Source: Pseudoduganella namucuonensis (GTDB taxonomy: Bacteria > Pseudomonadota > Gammaproteobacteria > Burkholderiales > Burkholderiaceae_D). From it: DNA of 64,000 nucleotides. The notes beneath the pieces are model-generated. The model had not been told where the DNA came from. It did not search any database and saw only the letters and a program-made list of their open reading frames with translations. The stretch spans positions 186,001-250,000 of the forward strand of contig NZ_FPBO01000002.1 in NCBI RefSeq assembly GCF_900116645.1. The letters run 5' to 3'. The translations under genes and the position numbers were made by a program. Positions 9,960-18,360 of the stretch are shown here, one piece after another. How positions within the stretch are numbered: position 1 is the stretch's first letter; each line of letters begins with the position of its first letter.

Positions 9960-10775
9960 ATGGCGGCACGCGTGCTGATAATCGAGGACAACCAGGCCAA
10001 TATGGACCTGATGTCCTATCTGCTGGACGCGTTCGGGCACCAGCCCCTGTGCGCCTACGACGGCGTGCACGGGCTGGAGATGGCGCGCGGCGAACTGCCG
10101 GACCTGGTCATCTGCGACATCCACCTGCCCCGCCTGGACGGCTACGGCGTGGTGCGCGCGCTGAAGGCCGATCCGGCCACGCGGGCCATCCCGGTGCTGG
10201 CCGCCAGCGCGCTGCCGGTCGACGACGGCGGCGCCGCGCTGCGCGCGGCCGGCTTCGACGGCCACCTGCCCAAATCCCTGGAACCGGACACGCTGATGCC
10301 GTCCGTGGAAGCCTTCCTGCCCGCCGCGCTGCGCGCCACGCATCAGCCCAGCGCCCACAACGAGGCGGGCGCCGCGCCCGCGTCGGCACCGGCCCGGGCC
10401 CGCGTGCTGCTGCTGGACGGGGCGCCGGCCAACTGCGGCCTGGTGGCCAGCATCGCCGCCCACCTGGGCTACGCGCCGACGGTGGTGGCGGACGCCGCCC
10501 AGGCCGACGCCTGCGCCGGCCAGCCCTTCGACCTGCTGCTGTGCGACCTGGACACCACGCGCGGCGCCGCCGACCCCGCGTTCGCCGCCCTGCTGGCCGA
10601 CGTGCTGCGGCGCCGGCCCGCGCTGCCGGTGGTGCTGATACGCTCGGCCGCCGACGACCAGGTGGCGCTCGCGCTGCCGGACAGCCCGGGCGGCCGTCCG
10701 CCGCTGCCGCTGGCCCATCCGCTGGAGCCGCGCGAGCTGGCGGACGCGCTGGCGCGCTGCCTGGCGCGGACCTGA
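9960..10775 (+). CDS. double-receiver response regulator without output domain
   Basis: 271 aa. Receiver 1 (1-120) is complete: acids in VLIIEDNQAN, Asp53 in LVICDIHLPRLDG and Lys in GHLPKSLEP. After an Ala/Pro linker (about 122-138) a second receiver fold follows: VLLLDGAPAN, FDLLLCDLDTT, VLIRSAADD. It has only one acid in the first motif and His (LAHPLEP) instead of the conserved Lys, so it is degenerate. There is no DNA-binding or enzymatic output, so it may relay phosphate or signal through protein contacts with the upstream kinase. Confidence 0.82.
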   Translation: MAARVLIIEDNQANMDLMSYLLDAFGHQPLCAYDGVHGLEMARGELPDLVICDIHLPRLDGYGVVRALKADPATRAIPVLAASALPVDDGGAALRAAGFDGHLPKSLEPDTLMPSVEAFLPAALRATHQPSAHNEAGAAPASAPARARVLLLDGAPANCGLVASIAAHLGYAPTVVADAAQADACAGQPFDLLLCDLDTTRGAADPAFAALLADVLRRRPALPVVLIRSAADDQVALALPDSPGGRPPLPLAHPLEPRELADALARCLART

Positions 10776-11025
10776 CCCACCACGCATCCGCGCCGCGCGC
10801 CCCTCCCCTAAGGAATAGGCGGCACCTAGTAGTTTTACGGTATTGCGGCGCAGCATGGATCGGCCTATATTGGAACTGTCTCCTCCAACCGTTCCTCGAA
10901 CAATTGGATTCAGCCCGCACCCGATGCGGGCTTTTTTTCGCCCGTCGTCAGAAAAGCTTACATGTTTCCGAAGTAAAAACATTATCATAAAGCTACTCGG
11001 TTGATTCTTAACCCTTCTCAAGCAT
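10776..11025 (+). other. intergenic region, possible small RNA locus
   Basis: About 250 bp without a supportable protein gene. The left part ends in a canonical terminator at 10912-10938 that lies 136 bp after the preceding stop, leaving room for either a long 3' UTR or an independent small transcript (about 10830-10938). The part after 10940 is AT-rich leader DNA of the PEP-CTERM gene. Confidence 0.3.
10912..10938 (+). terminator. Rho-independent terminator
   Basis: Stem AGCCCGCA/TGCGGGCT with a CCCGA loop, followed directly by seven T residues. It ends the kinase/double-receiver transcript or a small RNA upstream of the PEP-CTERM gene. Confidence 0.85.
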
Positions 11026-11041
11026 GGGAACGGAGCTTGCT
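11026..11041 (+). promoter_or_regulatory. sigma-54 (RpoN) promoter of PEP-CTERM gene
   Basis: GGGAACGGAGCTTGCT has the defining GG-N10-GC spacing (GG 11027-11028, GC 11039-11040) and the TTGCT -12 element. The expected start lies near 11052, leaving a 20-base leader that contains the CGGAGGA ribosome site before the ATG at 11073. PEP-CTERM genes in related bacteria are known to depend on RpoN with PrsK/PrsR. Confidence 0.6.
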
Positions 11042-11072
11042 TGATCCCGTGTAGACCACCTTCGGAGGATAT

Positions 11073-11690
11073 ATGCTCAAACTATTGGCAACCCTGCTGT
11101 TGTCCCTGGCCGCCTGCGCGGCCGGCGCGGCGCCCATCGTGACTGGCGGATCGAGCTACTCGGTGTTTCTGGCCGGTTCCGCCAGCGGCGACGCGACCTT
11201 CATGACCAACACCTTCGACGGCTTGACGGAGGTGTTCGCGCGCGCCGGCCACGATGTCGGCGTCAACGACGGCGAGACGGCGCTGGGCCTCGGCCAGCAC
11301 CGCATCCTCCTGCAGGGCTCCGCCACCGGCGACATGTTCCCGTCCCCGGGGGAGACCGCCCTGATCGGCGTGGGCATAGACGGCAACGGCCTGGACTTCT
11401 CGATGGCCGTCTACCTGCGGGACGCGCGCATCCGCTACTACAGCGACGGCGTGGAGGTGTTCGAGACCGGCAACCTGGCCGACGACTACCGGGCCTACTT
11501 CCCCTACGCCTGGAGCGGCGAGTTCGCCGCCGCCGGCGTGGTGTTCGGCGTCGGCAACATGGGCGGCATCAACGCCGATAGTTTCGAACTGGACTTCCTG
11601 GTGGCGGAACTGCCCGAGCCGGGCACGCCCGCCCTGATGGCGCTGGCGCTGCTGGCGATGGCCTGCGCGTCGCGCCGGCGCCGCGGCTGA
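11073..11690 (+). CDS. PEP-CTERM sorting domain secreted protein
   Basis: 205 aa. An N-terminal signal peptide (about 1-20, MLKLLATLLLSLAACAAGAA) and a C-terminal PEP-CTERM signal are clear: PEP in AELPEPGTPALM, a hydrophobic helix (ALALLAMACA) and a basic tail SRRRRG. The protein would be exported, cut by an exosortase (EpsH/XrtA type) and placed in the exopolysaccharide matrix. The mature domain is Gly/Ala/Asp-rich beta-type sequence without a recognised enzyme. It is monocistronic, between a sigma-54 promoter and a terminator-like hairpin. Confidence 0.88.
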   Translation: MLKLLATLLLSLAACAAGAAPIVTGGSSYSVFLAGSASGDATFMTNTFDGLTEVFARAGHDVGVNDGETALGLGQHRILLQGSATGDMFPSPGETALIGVGIDGNGLDFSMAVYLRDARIRYYSDGVEVFETGNLADDYRAYFPYAWSGEFAAAGVVFGVGNMGGINADSFELDFLVAELPEPGTPALMALALLAMACASRRRRG

Positions 11691-11744
11691 CCACAGGCGC
11701 CCGCCCCCTCCCCTCCCCTCGCCGTCCCCCCGCCAAACCCGGAT

Positions 11745-11773
11745 ATGAGAGCCATCCCGCGCGATGCTCTCAT
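11745..11773 (+). terminator. terminator-like hairpin after PEP-CTERM gene
   Basis: ATGAGAGC (11745-11752) pairs with GCTCTCAT (11766-11773), followed by GTTTGT. The stem is good but the T tract is weak. Confidence 0.5.
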
Positions 11774-11833
11774 GTTTGTCCCCAGCGATGTCGTAATACC
11801 ATTGCTCTTTCGCCTACTCCCGCTTGCTGAAAA

Positions 11834-11859
11834 AACTTAATCAAACGATCGATTAAGTT
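11834..11859. promoter_or_regulatory. TetR-type operator, 26-bp palindrome
   Basis: Perfect 9-bp arms AACTTAATC and GATTAAGTT flank an 8-bp centre (AAACGATC), ending 35 bp before the start of the TetR gene. The position and symmetry fit autorepression of the efflux operon. Confidence 0.7.
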
Positions 11860-11894
11860 ATATCAATCGCTTGAATTTGTGGTTAAATAGCAAG

Positions 11895-12566
11895 ATGAAC
11901 GAAAAACAGAAGCCCAAAAAACAGCGCTCCGACGGCGAGCAATCGCGCGAACGGCTGCTGGCGGCCGCCATGCGCCTGTTCGCCGAACAGGGCTACGCGC
12001 GCGCCTCCACGCGCGAGATCGCGCTGGCGGCGGGCGCCAACGTGGCCGCCATCAGCTATTACTTCGGCGACAAGGCCGGCCTGTACCGCGCCACCTTCCG
12101 CGACTTCACGCCCTCGCCCGAGGAGAACATCGCCCGCTACGAACAGCCGCACTTCACGCTGCGCCAGTCGCTCGAGGGCTTCTTCGGCCAGATGCTGGAG
12201 CCCTTCCTGCAGGGGGAGAAGGCCGAGCTGTGCAGCCGCCTGTGGTTCCGCGAGATGCTCGAGCCCACCGGCGTGTGGGAGAGCGAGATCGAAAACGGCA
12301 TCCGGCCCGAGCACCAGGCGCTGTCGCGGGTGCTGGCGCGCCACCTGGGGCTGGCGCGGCCGGACGACGAGACCCACCGCCTGGCCTTGAGCGTCGGCTC
12401 GTTGGCCCTGCTGCTGATGATGTCCAGCGACGTGGTGGCCAAGCTCCAGCCGCAACTGCTGGAGGGGGCGGACGCGATCCCGCAATGGATACGCCGCTTG
12501 AGTGACTACGCCGAGGCCATGGTGGCATCGGAAAAAACAAGAATAGAAGGATGCGCACATGAATAA
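11895..12566 (+). CDS. TetR-family repressor (CerR/YbiH-like, DUF1956 C-terminus) of the efflux operon
   Basis: 223 aa from the ATG at 11895 (a longer frame from 11871 runs into the promoter region). The N-terminal helix-turn-helix is typical: RERLLAAAMRLFAEQGYARASTREIALAAGANVAAISYYFGDKAGLYRA. The C-terminal ligand domain, with a SLEGFFGQMLEPFL helix and a LCSRLWFREMLEPT motif, resembles the DUF1956/TetR_C family of YbiH/CecR, which senses toxic compounds. Its last 8 bases overlap the start of the outer-membrane factor gene, so repressor and pump are one transcription unit, probably controlled at the palindrome just upstream. Confidence 0.87.
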   Translation: MNEKQKPKKQRSDGEQSRERLLAAAMRLFAEQGYARASTREIALAAGANVAAISYYFGDKAGLYRATFRDFTPSPEENIARYEQPHFTLRQSLEGFFGQMLEPFLQGEKAELCSRLWFREMLEPTGVWESEIENGIRPEHQALSRVLARHLGLARPDDETHRLALSVGSLALLLMMSSDVVAKLQPQLLEGADAIPQWIRRLSDYAEAMVASEKTRIEGCAHE

Positions 12567-13992
12567 ACTTACCCACGGCGGCGCGCCCCTGGCGCTGGCC
12601 ATGGCCCTGGCGCTGTCCGGCTGCGCGCTGACCGCGCCGCCGGCCAAGGTGGAGGCGGCCGCGCCCGCGCAATGGCAGGCGCCGCTGCCGCACAACGGCA
12701 GCCTGACCGACCTGTCGGGCTGGTGGCGCGGCCAGGGCGACGCGCTGCTGGCGCAGCTGGTCGACGCGGCGCAGGCGGCCAGCCCCACGCTGGGCCAGGC
12801 GCGCGCCCGCGTCGCCCAGTCTCGCGCCGAGCGCGTGGCCGCCGGCGCGGCGCTGGTCCCCGGCGTGGACTTCGGCGCCAGCGTGCAGCGCATGAGCCAG
12901 CAGTCCGCCATTCCCACCGGCACCACCATCCAGGGCGCGCTGCAGGCCTCGTGGGAGATCGACGTGTTCGGCGGCGGCCGCGCCGCGCGCGACGCGGCCC
13001 AGGCGCGGCTGGACGGCGCCAACGCCGGCTGGCACGAGGCGCGCGTGTCGGTGGCGGCGGAGACGGCCAACCAGTACTACGCCCTGCGCGCCTGCGAGCA
13101 GCTGCAGCTGGTGGCCGCGCAGGACGCCGGCTCGCGCGCCCACACCGCGCGCCTGGTCGAATTGAGCAGCAAGGCCGGCTTCACGGCGCCGGCCGACGCC
13201 GCGCTGGCGCGCGCCAGCGCGGCCGACGGCCGCAACCGCGCCAACGCGCAACGCGCCGCCTGCGACAACGCCGTCAAGGCGCTGGTGGCGCTGACCGCCA
13301 TCGCGGAACCGGAGCTGCGCCAAAAACTGGCCGCCAGCCCGGCGGTGCCTGCGCCCGCCGTGGCCATCGCCGCGCTGCCGGCCCAGGTGCTGGCGCAACG
13401 GCCGGACGTGTACAGCGCCGAACGGGACGTGGCGGCCGCCAGCTTCGACGTGGGCGGCGCCCAGGCGCAGCGCTGGCCGCGCGTCAGCCTGGCCGGCTCG
13501 ATCGGCGCGGCCAACTTCCGCACCGGCGGCGAGAACACCCAGCTCGACACCTGGACCGTCGGCCCGCTGGCGGTGCAGATCCCCGTCTTCGACGCCGGCC
13601 GCCGCCGCGCCAACGTGGACGCCGCGCGCGCCCGCTACGACGCGGCCGTGCTGCAGTACCAGGGCAGCGTGCGCAACGCGGTGCGCGAGGTGGAGCAGGC
13701 CATCGTCACGCTCAACAGCACCAGCGAGCGCGCCAACGACGCGCAGGCGGCGCTGCAGGGCTACCGCGCCGCTTTCGCGGCCGCCGAGGACCGCCAGAAG
13801 AACGGCCTGGCCAGCCTGCTGGACCTGGAGGATGCGCGCCGCCTGCGCCTGGCCGCCGAGAACACCGTGGTGAGCCTGCAGCAGGAGCGCAGCGCCGCCT
13901 GGATCGCGCTGTACCGCGCCGCCGGCGGCGGCTGGAACGCCGCCGCAGCAGCCCCCCCTTCGTCCGCGCCCGCCCCCACGAACACTCAATGA
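12559..13992 (+). CDS. outer-membrane efflux lipoprotein (NodT/OprM family)
   Basis: 477 aa. A lipoprotein signal with lipobox LSGC (Cys at about residue 22) precedes two duplicated outer-membrane-efflux (TolC-like) domains. Typical landmarks are LSGWWRGQGDALLAQLVDAAQ, ASWEIDVFGGGRAARDAAQARL and PDVYSAERDVAAASFDVGGAQAQRWPRVSLAGSIG. It forms the trimeric exit duct of the tripartite pump encoded by the next two genes. It overlaps the TetR gene at its start and the adaptor gene at its end (ATGA). Confidence 0.92.
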   Translation: MNKLTHGGAPLALAMALALSGCALTAPPAKVEAAAPAQWQAPLPHNGSLTDLSGWWRGQGDALLAQLVDAAQAASPTLGQARARVAQSRAERVAAGAALVPGVDFGASVQRMSQQSAIPTGTTIQGALQASWEIDVFGGGRAARDAAQARLDGANAGWHEARVSVAAETANQYYALRACEQLQLVAAQDAGSRAHTARLVELSSKAGFTAPADAALARASAADGRNRANAQRAACDNAVKALVALTAIAEPELRQKLAASPAVPAPAVAIAALPAQVLAQRPDVYSAERDVAAASFDVGGAQAQRWPRVSLAGSIGAANFRTGGENTQLDTWTVGPLAVQIPVFDAGRRRANVDAARARYDAAVLQYQGSVRNAVREVEQAIVTLNSTSERANDAQAALQGYRAAFAAAEDRQKNGLASLLDLEDARRLRLAAENTVVSLQQERSAAWIALYRAAGGGWNAAAAAPPSSAPAPTNTQ

Positions 13993-15170
13993 ACGACACG
14001 ACCATGAAAACCATCAAACCACTGGTGCTGGCGCTGGCCGCCGCCTTTTGCCTGCAAGCGGGCCACGCCTTCGCGGCCGACGAGAAGAAGGACGCGCCCA
14101 AGGCCGCGCTGACCGTCACCACCGCCAAGCCCTCGACCTCGCGCCTGCCCATCACGCTCACCGCCAACGGCAACATCAGCGCTTGGCAGGAGGCCAGCAT
14201 CGGCAGCGAATCGAACGGCCTGCGCCTGACCGAGGTGCGCGTCAACGTCGGCGACGTGGTCGAGAAGGGCGAGCTGCTGGCCTCCTTCTCGGCCGACACC
14301 GTCAACGCCGACCTGGCCCAGGCCCGCGCCGCACTGATGGAGGCCGAGGCCAACGCCGCCGAGGCCAGCGCCAACGCCGCGCGCGCCCGCTCGCTGGACG
14401 CCAGCGGCGCCCTGAGCGCGCAGCAGATCAGCCAATACCTGACCGCCGAGCAGACCGCCAAGGCCCGCATCGCGTCGGCCAAGGCCGCGCTGGCGACCCA
14501 ACAGCTGCGCCTGAAGTACACCCGGGTGGTGGCGCCGGACAGCGGCGTGATCTCGGCCCGCGGCGCCACCGTCGGCGCCGTGGTGGGCGCCGGCACGGAG
14601 CTGTTCCGCATGATCCGCCAGGGCCGCCTGGAGTGGCGCGCCGAGGTGACGGCCGCCGACCTGTCCAGGATCCGTCCCGGCGCCGGCGCCGTCGTCAAGG
14701 CCGCCAGCGGCGAGGAACTGAGCGGCAAGGTGCGCGTGGTGGCGCCGACGGTCGACCCGCAGAACCGCTACGCGCTGGTGTACGTGGACCTGCCGGCCCC
14801 CAAGGGCCGCGACGCGGCCGCCTTCAAGGCCGGCATGTTCGCCAGCGGCCGGTTCAACCTGGGCGCCTCCGAGGCCATGACGCTGCCGCAGCAGGCGGTG
14901 GTGGTGCGCGACGGCTTCAACTACGTGTTCCGCCTGAACCCGGACAAGCGCGTCAGCCGCGTCAAGGTGCAGACCGGCCGCCGGCTGGCCGACAGCGTGG
15001 AGATCACCGGCGGCATCGACGCCGCCACGCAGGTGGTGGTCAGCGGCGCCGGCTTCCTGAACGACGGCGACCTGGTGAACAACGTCACCGCCGCGCCCAT
15101 CAAGCCCGCGGCGGCGCCCGGCGCAACCGGCGGTGCCGGCGGCGCCGCCAAAACCGCCAAGTTGCGCTAA
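13989..15170 (+). CDS. RND efflux periplasmic adaptor (membrane fusion protein)
   Basis: 393 aa from the ATG in the ATGA overlap with the previous gene; a second ATG at 14004 gives a more standard signal peptide (MKTIKPLVLALAAAFCLQAGHAFA). It has a lipoyl-like half (VRVNVGDVVEKGELLASF), an alpha-helical hairpin (about 100-175, Ala-rich) and beta-barrel regions (LKYTRVVAPDSGVISARGATVGAVV). It links the inner-membrane pump to the outer-membrane duct. The Ala/Gly-rich tail is probably disordered. Confidence 0.92.
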   Translation: MNDTTMKTIKPLVLALAAAFCLQAGHAFAADEKKDAPKAALTVTTAKPSTSRLPITLTANGNISAWQEASIGSESNGLRLTEVRVNVGDVVEKGELLASFSADTVNADLAQARAALMEAEANAAEASANAARARSLDASGALSAQQISQYLTAEQTAKARIASAKAALATQQLRLKYTRVVAPDSGVISARGATVGAVVGAGTELFRMIRQGRLEWRAEVTAADLSRIRPGAGAVVKAASGEELSGKVRVVAPTVDPQNRYALVYVDLPAPKGRDAAAFKAGMFASGRFNLGASEAMTLPQQAVVVRDGFNYVFRLNPDKRVSRVKVQTGRRLADSVEITGGIDAATQVVVSGAGFLNDGDLVNNVTAAPIKPAAAPGATGGAGGAAKTAKLR

Positions 15171-15179
15171 GGAGCGGAC

Positions 15180-18100
15180 GTGAATTTCTCCTCCCTATCG
15201 ATCAAGCACCCGATCCCGGCGATCATGCTGTTCGCGCTGCTGTCCCTGGCGGGCGTGCTGGCGTACAAGCTCAATCCGGTGCAGGACTTCCCCGACATCC
15301 AGCTGCCCGTCGTCATCGTCAACGCCAACCTGCCGGGCGCCGCCCCGGCCCAGCTGGAAACCGAGGTGGCGCGCAAGATCGAGGACGCCATCGCGCCGCT
15401 GCAGGGCATCAAGAACATCCACACCACGGTGCTGGACGGCGCCGCCACGCTGACGGTGGAGTTCAACCTCGAGAAGAACATCTCCGACGCCGTCAACGAG
15501 GTGCGCGACGCCGTGGCCCAGGTGCGGGCCGACATGCCGGGCGAGCTGCGCGACCCGGTCGTCAACAAGGTGTCGACCGCCGGCCGTCCGGTGCTGACCT
15601 ACACGGCGGCGGCCAAGGCCGACGCCGCGGCGGGCGCCAGCAAGGCGGCCGACATCCAGGACGTCAGCTGGTTCGTCGACAACGACGTCACCAAGCGCCT
15701 GCTGGCGGTCAAGGGCGTGGGCGCCGTCAAGCGCGTCGGCGGCGCGCAGCGCGAGATCCGCGTGGAGCTGGACGACGCGCGCATGGCCGGCCTGCGGGTG
15801 TCCGCGCTGGATGTGTCGCGCCAGCTGCGCCAGGTGCAGCGCGAGGCGCCCGGCGGGCGCGGCGACGTGGGCGGCGCCGAGCAGTCGGTGCGCACCATCG
15901 GCACCGTGCAAAGCGCGGCCGAGCTGGGCGCCATGGACATCCCGCTGCCGGACGGCCGCCACGTGCGGCTGGACCAGGTGGCCACCATCTCCGACACCGT
16001 CTCCGAAACGCGCGCCGTGGCCGAGCAGGATGGCAAGCGCGTGGTCGGCTTCGAGGTGTTCCGCACCAAGGGCGCCAGCGAAACCCAGGTCTCGGAGGAC
16101 GTCAAGGCCGCGATCGAGGAATTGCGCCTGAAATACCCGGGCTACGGCCTGGCGCTGTCGATCGACAACGCCTTCCCCATCGAGGAGAACTTCGACGGCT
16201 CGATGGAACTGCTGTACGAGGGCGCGCTGCTGGCCGTGCTGGTGGTGTGGTGGTTCCTGCGCGACTGGCGCGCCACCCTGGTGGCCGCCGCCGCGCTGCC
16301 GCTGTCGGTACTGCCGGCTTTCCTCGGCATCTACTGGTTCGGCTACACGCTCAACACCGTGACCTTGCTGTCGATGGCGCTGGTGGTGGGCGTGCTGGTG
16401 GACGACGCCATCGTCGAGATCGAGAACATCGAGCGCCATCTGCGCATGGGCAAGACGCCGTTCGAGGCGGCCATGGAGGCGGCCGACGAGATCGGCATGG
16501 CGGTGATCGCCACCACCTTCGCGCTGGTGGCCGTGTTCCTGCCCACCGCCTTCATGGGCGGCATACCCGGCCTGTTCTTCAAGCAGTTCGGCTGGACCGC
16601 CGTGCTGGCCGTGCTGGCCTCGCTGGTGGTGGCCCGCCTGCTGACGCCGATGATGGCGGCCTACCTGCTCAAGCCCAAGGTCCACGCCGAGGAAAAGGAC
16701 GGCTGGATCATGCGGCGCTACATCCGCCTGATGCGCTGGTGCCTGACGCACCGCCTGGTCACGGCGCTGGCCTCGGGCGCCTTCTTCATCGGCTCCATCA
16801 TGCTGGTGCCGCTGCTGCCGACCGGCTTCGTGCCGCCGTCCGACCGCGGCCAGACCCAGGTCACGGTGGAACTGCCGCCCGGCTCCACGCTGTCGGAGAC
16901 GCGCGCGGTGGCCGAACAGGCGCGCCTGGCCGCGATGGAGGTGAAGGGCGTGAAAGGCGTGTTCAGCTCCATCGGCGGCGGCTCCAGCGGCGATGCCTTC
17001 GCCCCGGGCGCCGCGGCCGAGGCGCGCCGCGCCGTGCTGACCCTGACCACCGTGCACCGCGACGACCGCAAGGAATCGATGCAGGCGCTGGAGGACGGCA
17101 TCCGCGCACGCCTGGACAACATCCCCGGCGCCCGCTTCACCGTCGGCCCGCAGGACACCGGCGTGAAGATGCAGCTGGTGCTGCAAAGCGAGGACCCGGT
17201 GGCGCTGATCGCCTCGGCCCAGAAGGTGGAACGCGAACTGCGCACGCTCAAGGGCATCGGCAACGTCAACTCCAGCGCCTCGCTGGTGCGGCCCGAGATC
17301 ATCGTGCGGCCCGACTTCGCGCGCGCCGCCGACCTGGGCGTGACCGCCGGCGCCATCGGCGAAACGGTGCGCGTGGCCACCGCCGGCGACTACGACTTCG
17401 ACCTCACCAAGATGAACCTGCCGGAACGCCAGGTGCCGATCCGCGTCAAGCTGCCCGACGCCGTGCGCGCCGACCTGGCCGCCATCGGCCGCCTCACGGT
17501 GCCGGGCAAGAACGGCCCGGTGATGCTGTCCACGGTGGCCGACATCACCATGGAAAGCGGCCCGGCGCAGATCAACCGCCTGAACCGCAGCCGCAACGTG
17601 ACGCTGGAGGTGGAACTGGGCGGCCGCTCGCTGGGCGAGCTGAACGAGGAGGCCCGCGCGCTGCCGTCGATGAAGGCGCTGCCGCCGTCGGTGCGCATCG
17701 CCGAGCTGGGCGACGCGCAGGAGATGGTGGCGCTGTTCGCCAGTTTCGGCCTGGCCATGCTGATCGGCGTGATCTGCATCTACTGCGTGCTGGTGCTGCT
17801 GTTCCAGGACTTCCTGCAGCCGGTGACCATCCTGGCCGCGCTGCCGCTGTCGATCGGCGGCGCCTTCGTGGCGCTCTTGGTGACCAACAGCGCGCTGTCG
17901 ATGCCGTCGATGATAGGCCTGATCATGCTGATGGGGATCGTGACCAAGAACTCCATCCTGCTGGTGGACTACGCCATCATCGCGCGGCGCGAGGGCATGA
18001 ACCGCTTCGACGCGCTGGTGGACGCCTGCCACAAGCGCAGCCGGCCGATCCTGATGACCACCATCGCGATGGGCGCGGGCATGATGCCGCTGGCCCTGGG

Positions 18101-18323
18101 CTGGGGCGCCGACCCGAGCTTCCGCGCGCCGATGGCGCGCGCCGTGATCGGCGGCCTGATCACCTCCACCCTGCTGAGCCTGCTGGTGGTGCCCGCCGTG
18201 TTCACCTACGTCGACGACGCCGAGCACCTGATGAAGCGCCTGATGGGCAAGCTGCGCCGCCACAAGCATCCGCCGGCCGCCGCCAGGACCGGGCCGGTGG
18301 AGGAGACCGCCCCCGCCAAGTAA
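15180..18323 (+). CDS. RND family efflux pump permease
   Basis: 1047 aa, GTG start with AAGGAG upstream. Full-length RND transporter: first transmembrane helix at about 12-30, large periplasmic porter loop, membrane bundle containing LVVGVLVDDAIVEIENIERHL (the conserved Asp-Asp of the proton relay), second loop and second bundle with LIMLMGIVTKNSILLVDY. It is closer in style to the MdtB/MdtC/heavy HAE-like group than to AcrB. It drives export of toxic small molecules using the proton gradient and completes the TetR-OMF-MFP-RND operon. Confidence 0.94.
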   Translation: MNFSSLSIKHPIPAIMLFALLSLAGVLAYKLNPVQDFPDIQLPVVIVNANLPGAAPAQLETEVARKIEDAIAPLQGIKNIHTTVLDGAATLTVEFNLEKNISDAVNEVRDAVAQVRADMPGELRDPVVNKVSTAGRPVLTYTAAAKADAAAGASKAADIQDVSWFVDNDVTKRLLAVKGVGAVKRVGGAQREIRVELDDARMAGLRVSALDVSRQLRQVQREAPGGRGDVGGAEQSVRTIGTVQSAAELGAMDIPLPDGRHVRLDQVATISDTVSETRAVAEQDGKRVVGFEVFRTKGASETQVSEDVKAAIEELRLKYPGYGLALSIDNAFPIEENFDGSMELLYEGALLAVLVVWWFLRDWRATLVAAAALPLSVLPAFLGIYWFGYTLNTVTLLSMALVVGVLVDDAIVEIENIERHLRMGKTPFEAAMEAADEIGMAVIATTFALVAVFLPTAFMGGIPGLFFKQFGWTAVLAVLASLVVARLLTPMMAAYLLKPKVHAEEKDGWIMRRYIRLMRWCLTHRLVTALASGAFFIGSIMLVPLLPTGFVPPSDRGQTQVTVELPPGSTLSETRAVAEQARLAAMEVKGVKGVFSSIGGGSSGDAFAPGAAAEARRAVLTLTTVHRDDRKESMQALEDGIRARLDNIPGARFTVGPQDTGVKMQLVLQSEDPVALIASAQKVERELRTLKGIGNVNSSASLVRPEIIVRPDFARAADLGVTAGAIGETVRVATAGDYDFDLTKMNLPERQVPIRVKLPDAVRADLAAIGRLTVPGKNGPVMLSTVADITMESGPAQINRLNRSRNVTLEVELGGRSLGELNEEARALPSMKALPPSVRIAELGDAQEMVALFASFGLAMLIGVICIYCVLVLLFQDFLQPVTILAALPLSIGGAFVALLVTNSALSMPSMIGLIMLMGIVTKNSILLVDYAIIARREGMNRFDALVDACHKRSRPILMTTIAMGAGMMPLALGWGADPSFRAPMARAVIGGLITSTLLSLLVVPAVFTYVDDAEHLMKRLMGKLRRHKHPPAAARTGPVEETAPAK

Positions 18324-18328
18324 GCCCG

Positions 18329-18360
18329 AGCGAGCCGAGCCCCATTTGGCTCAGCTCGCT
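18329..18360. terminator. hairpin between convergent efflux operons
   Basis: AGCGAGCCGAGCC (18329-18341) pairs with GGCTCAGCTCGCT (18348-18360) with a single mismatch and a 6-base loop. It lies just after the RND stop and touches the stop codon of the opposite-strand gene, so it may end transcription from both sides. No long T run. Confidence 0.55.
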
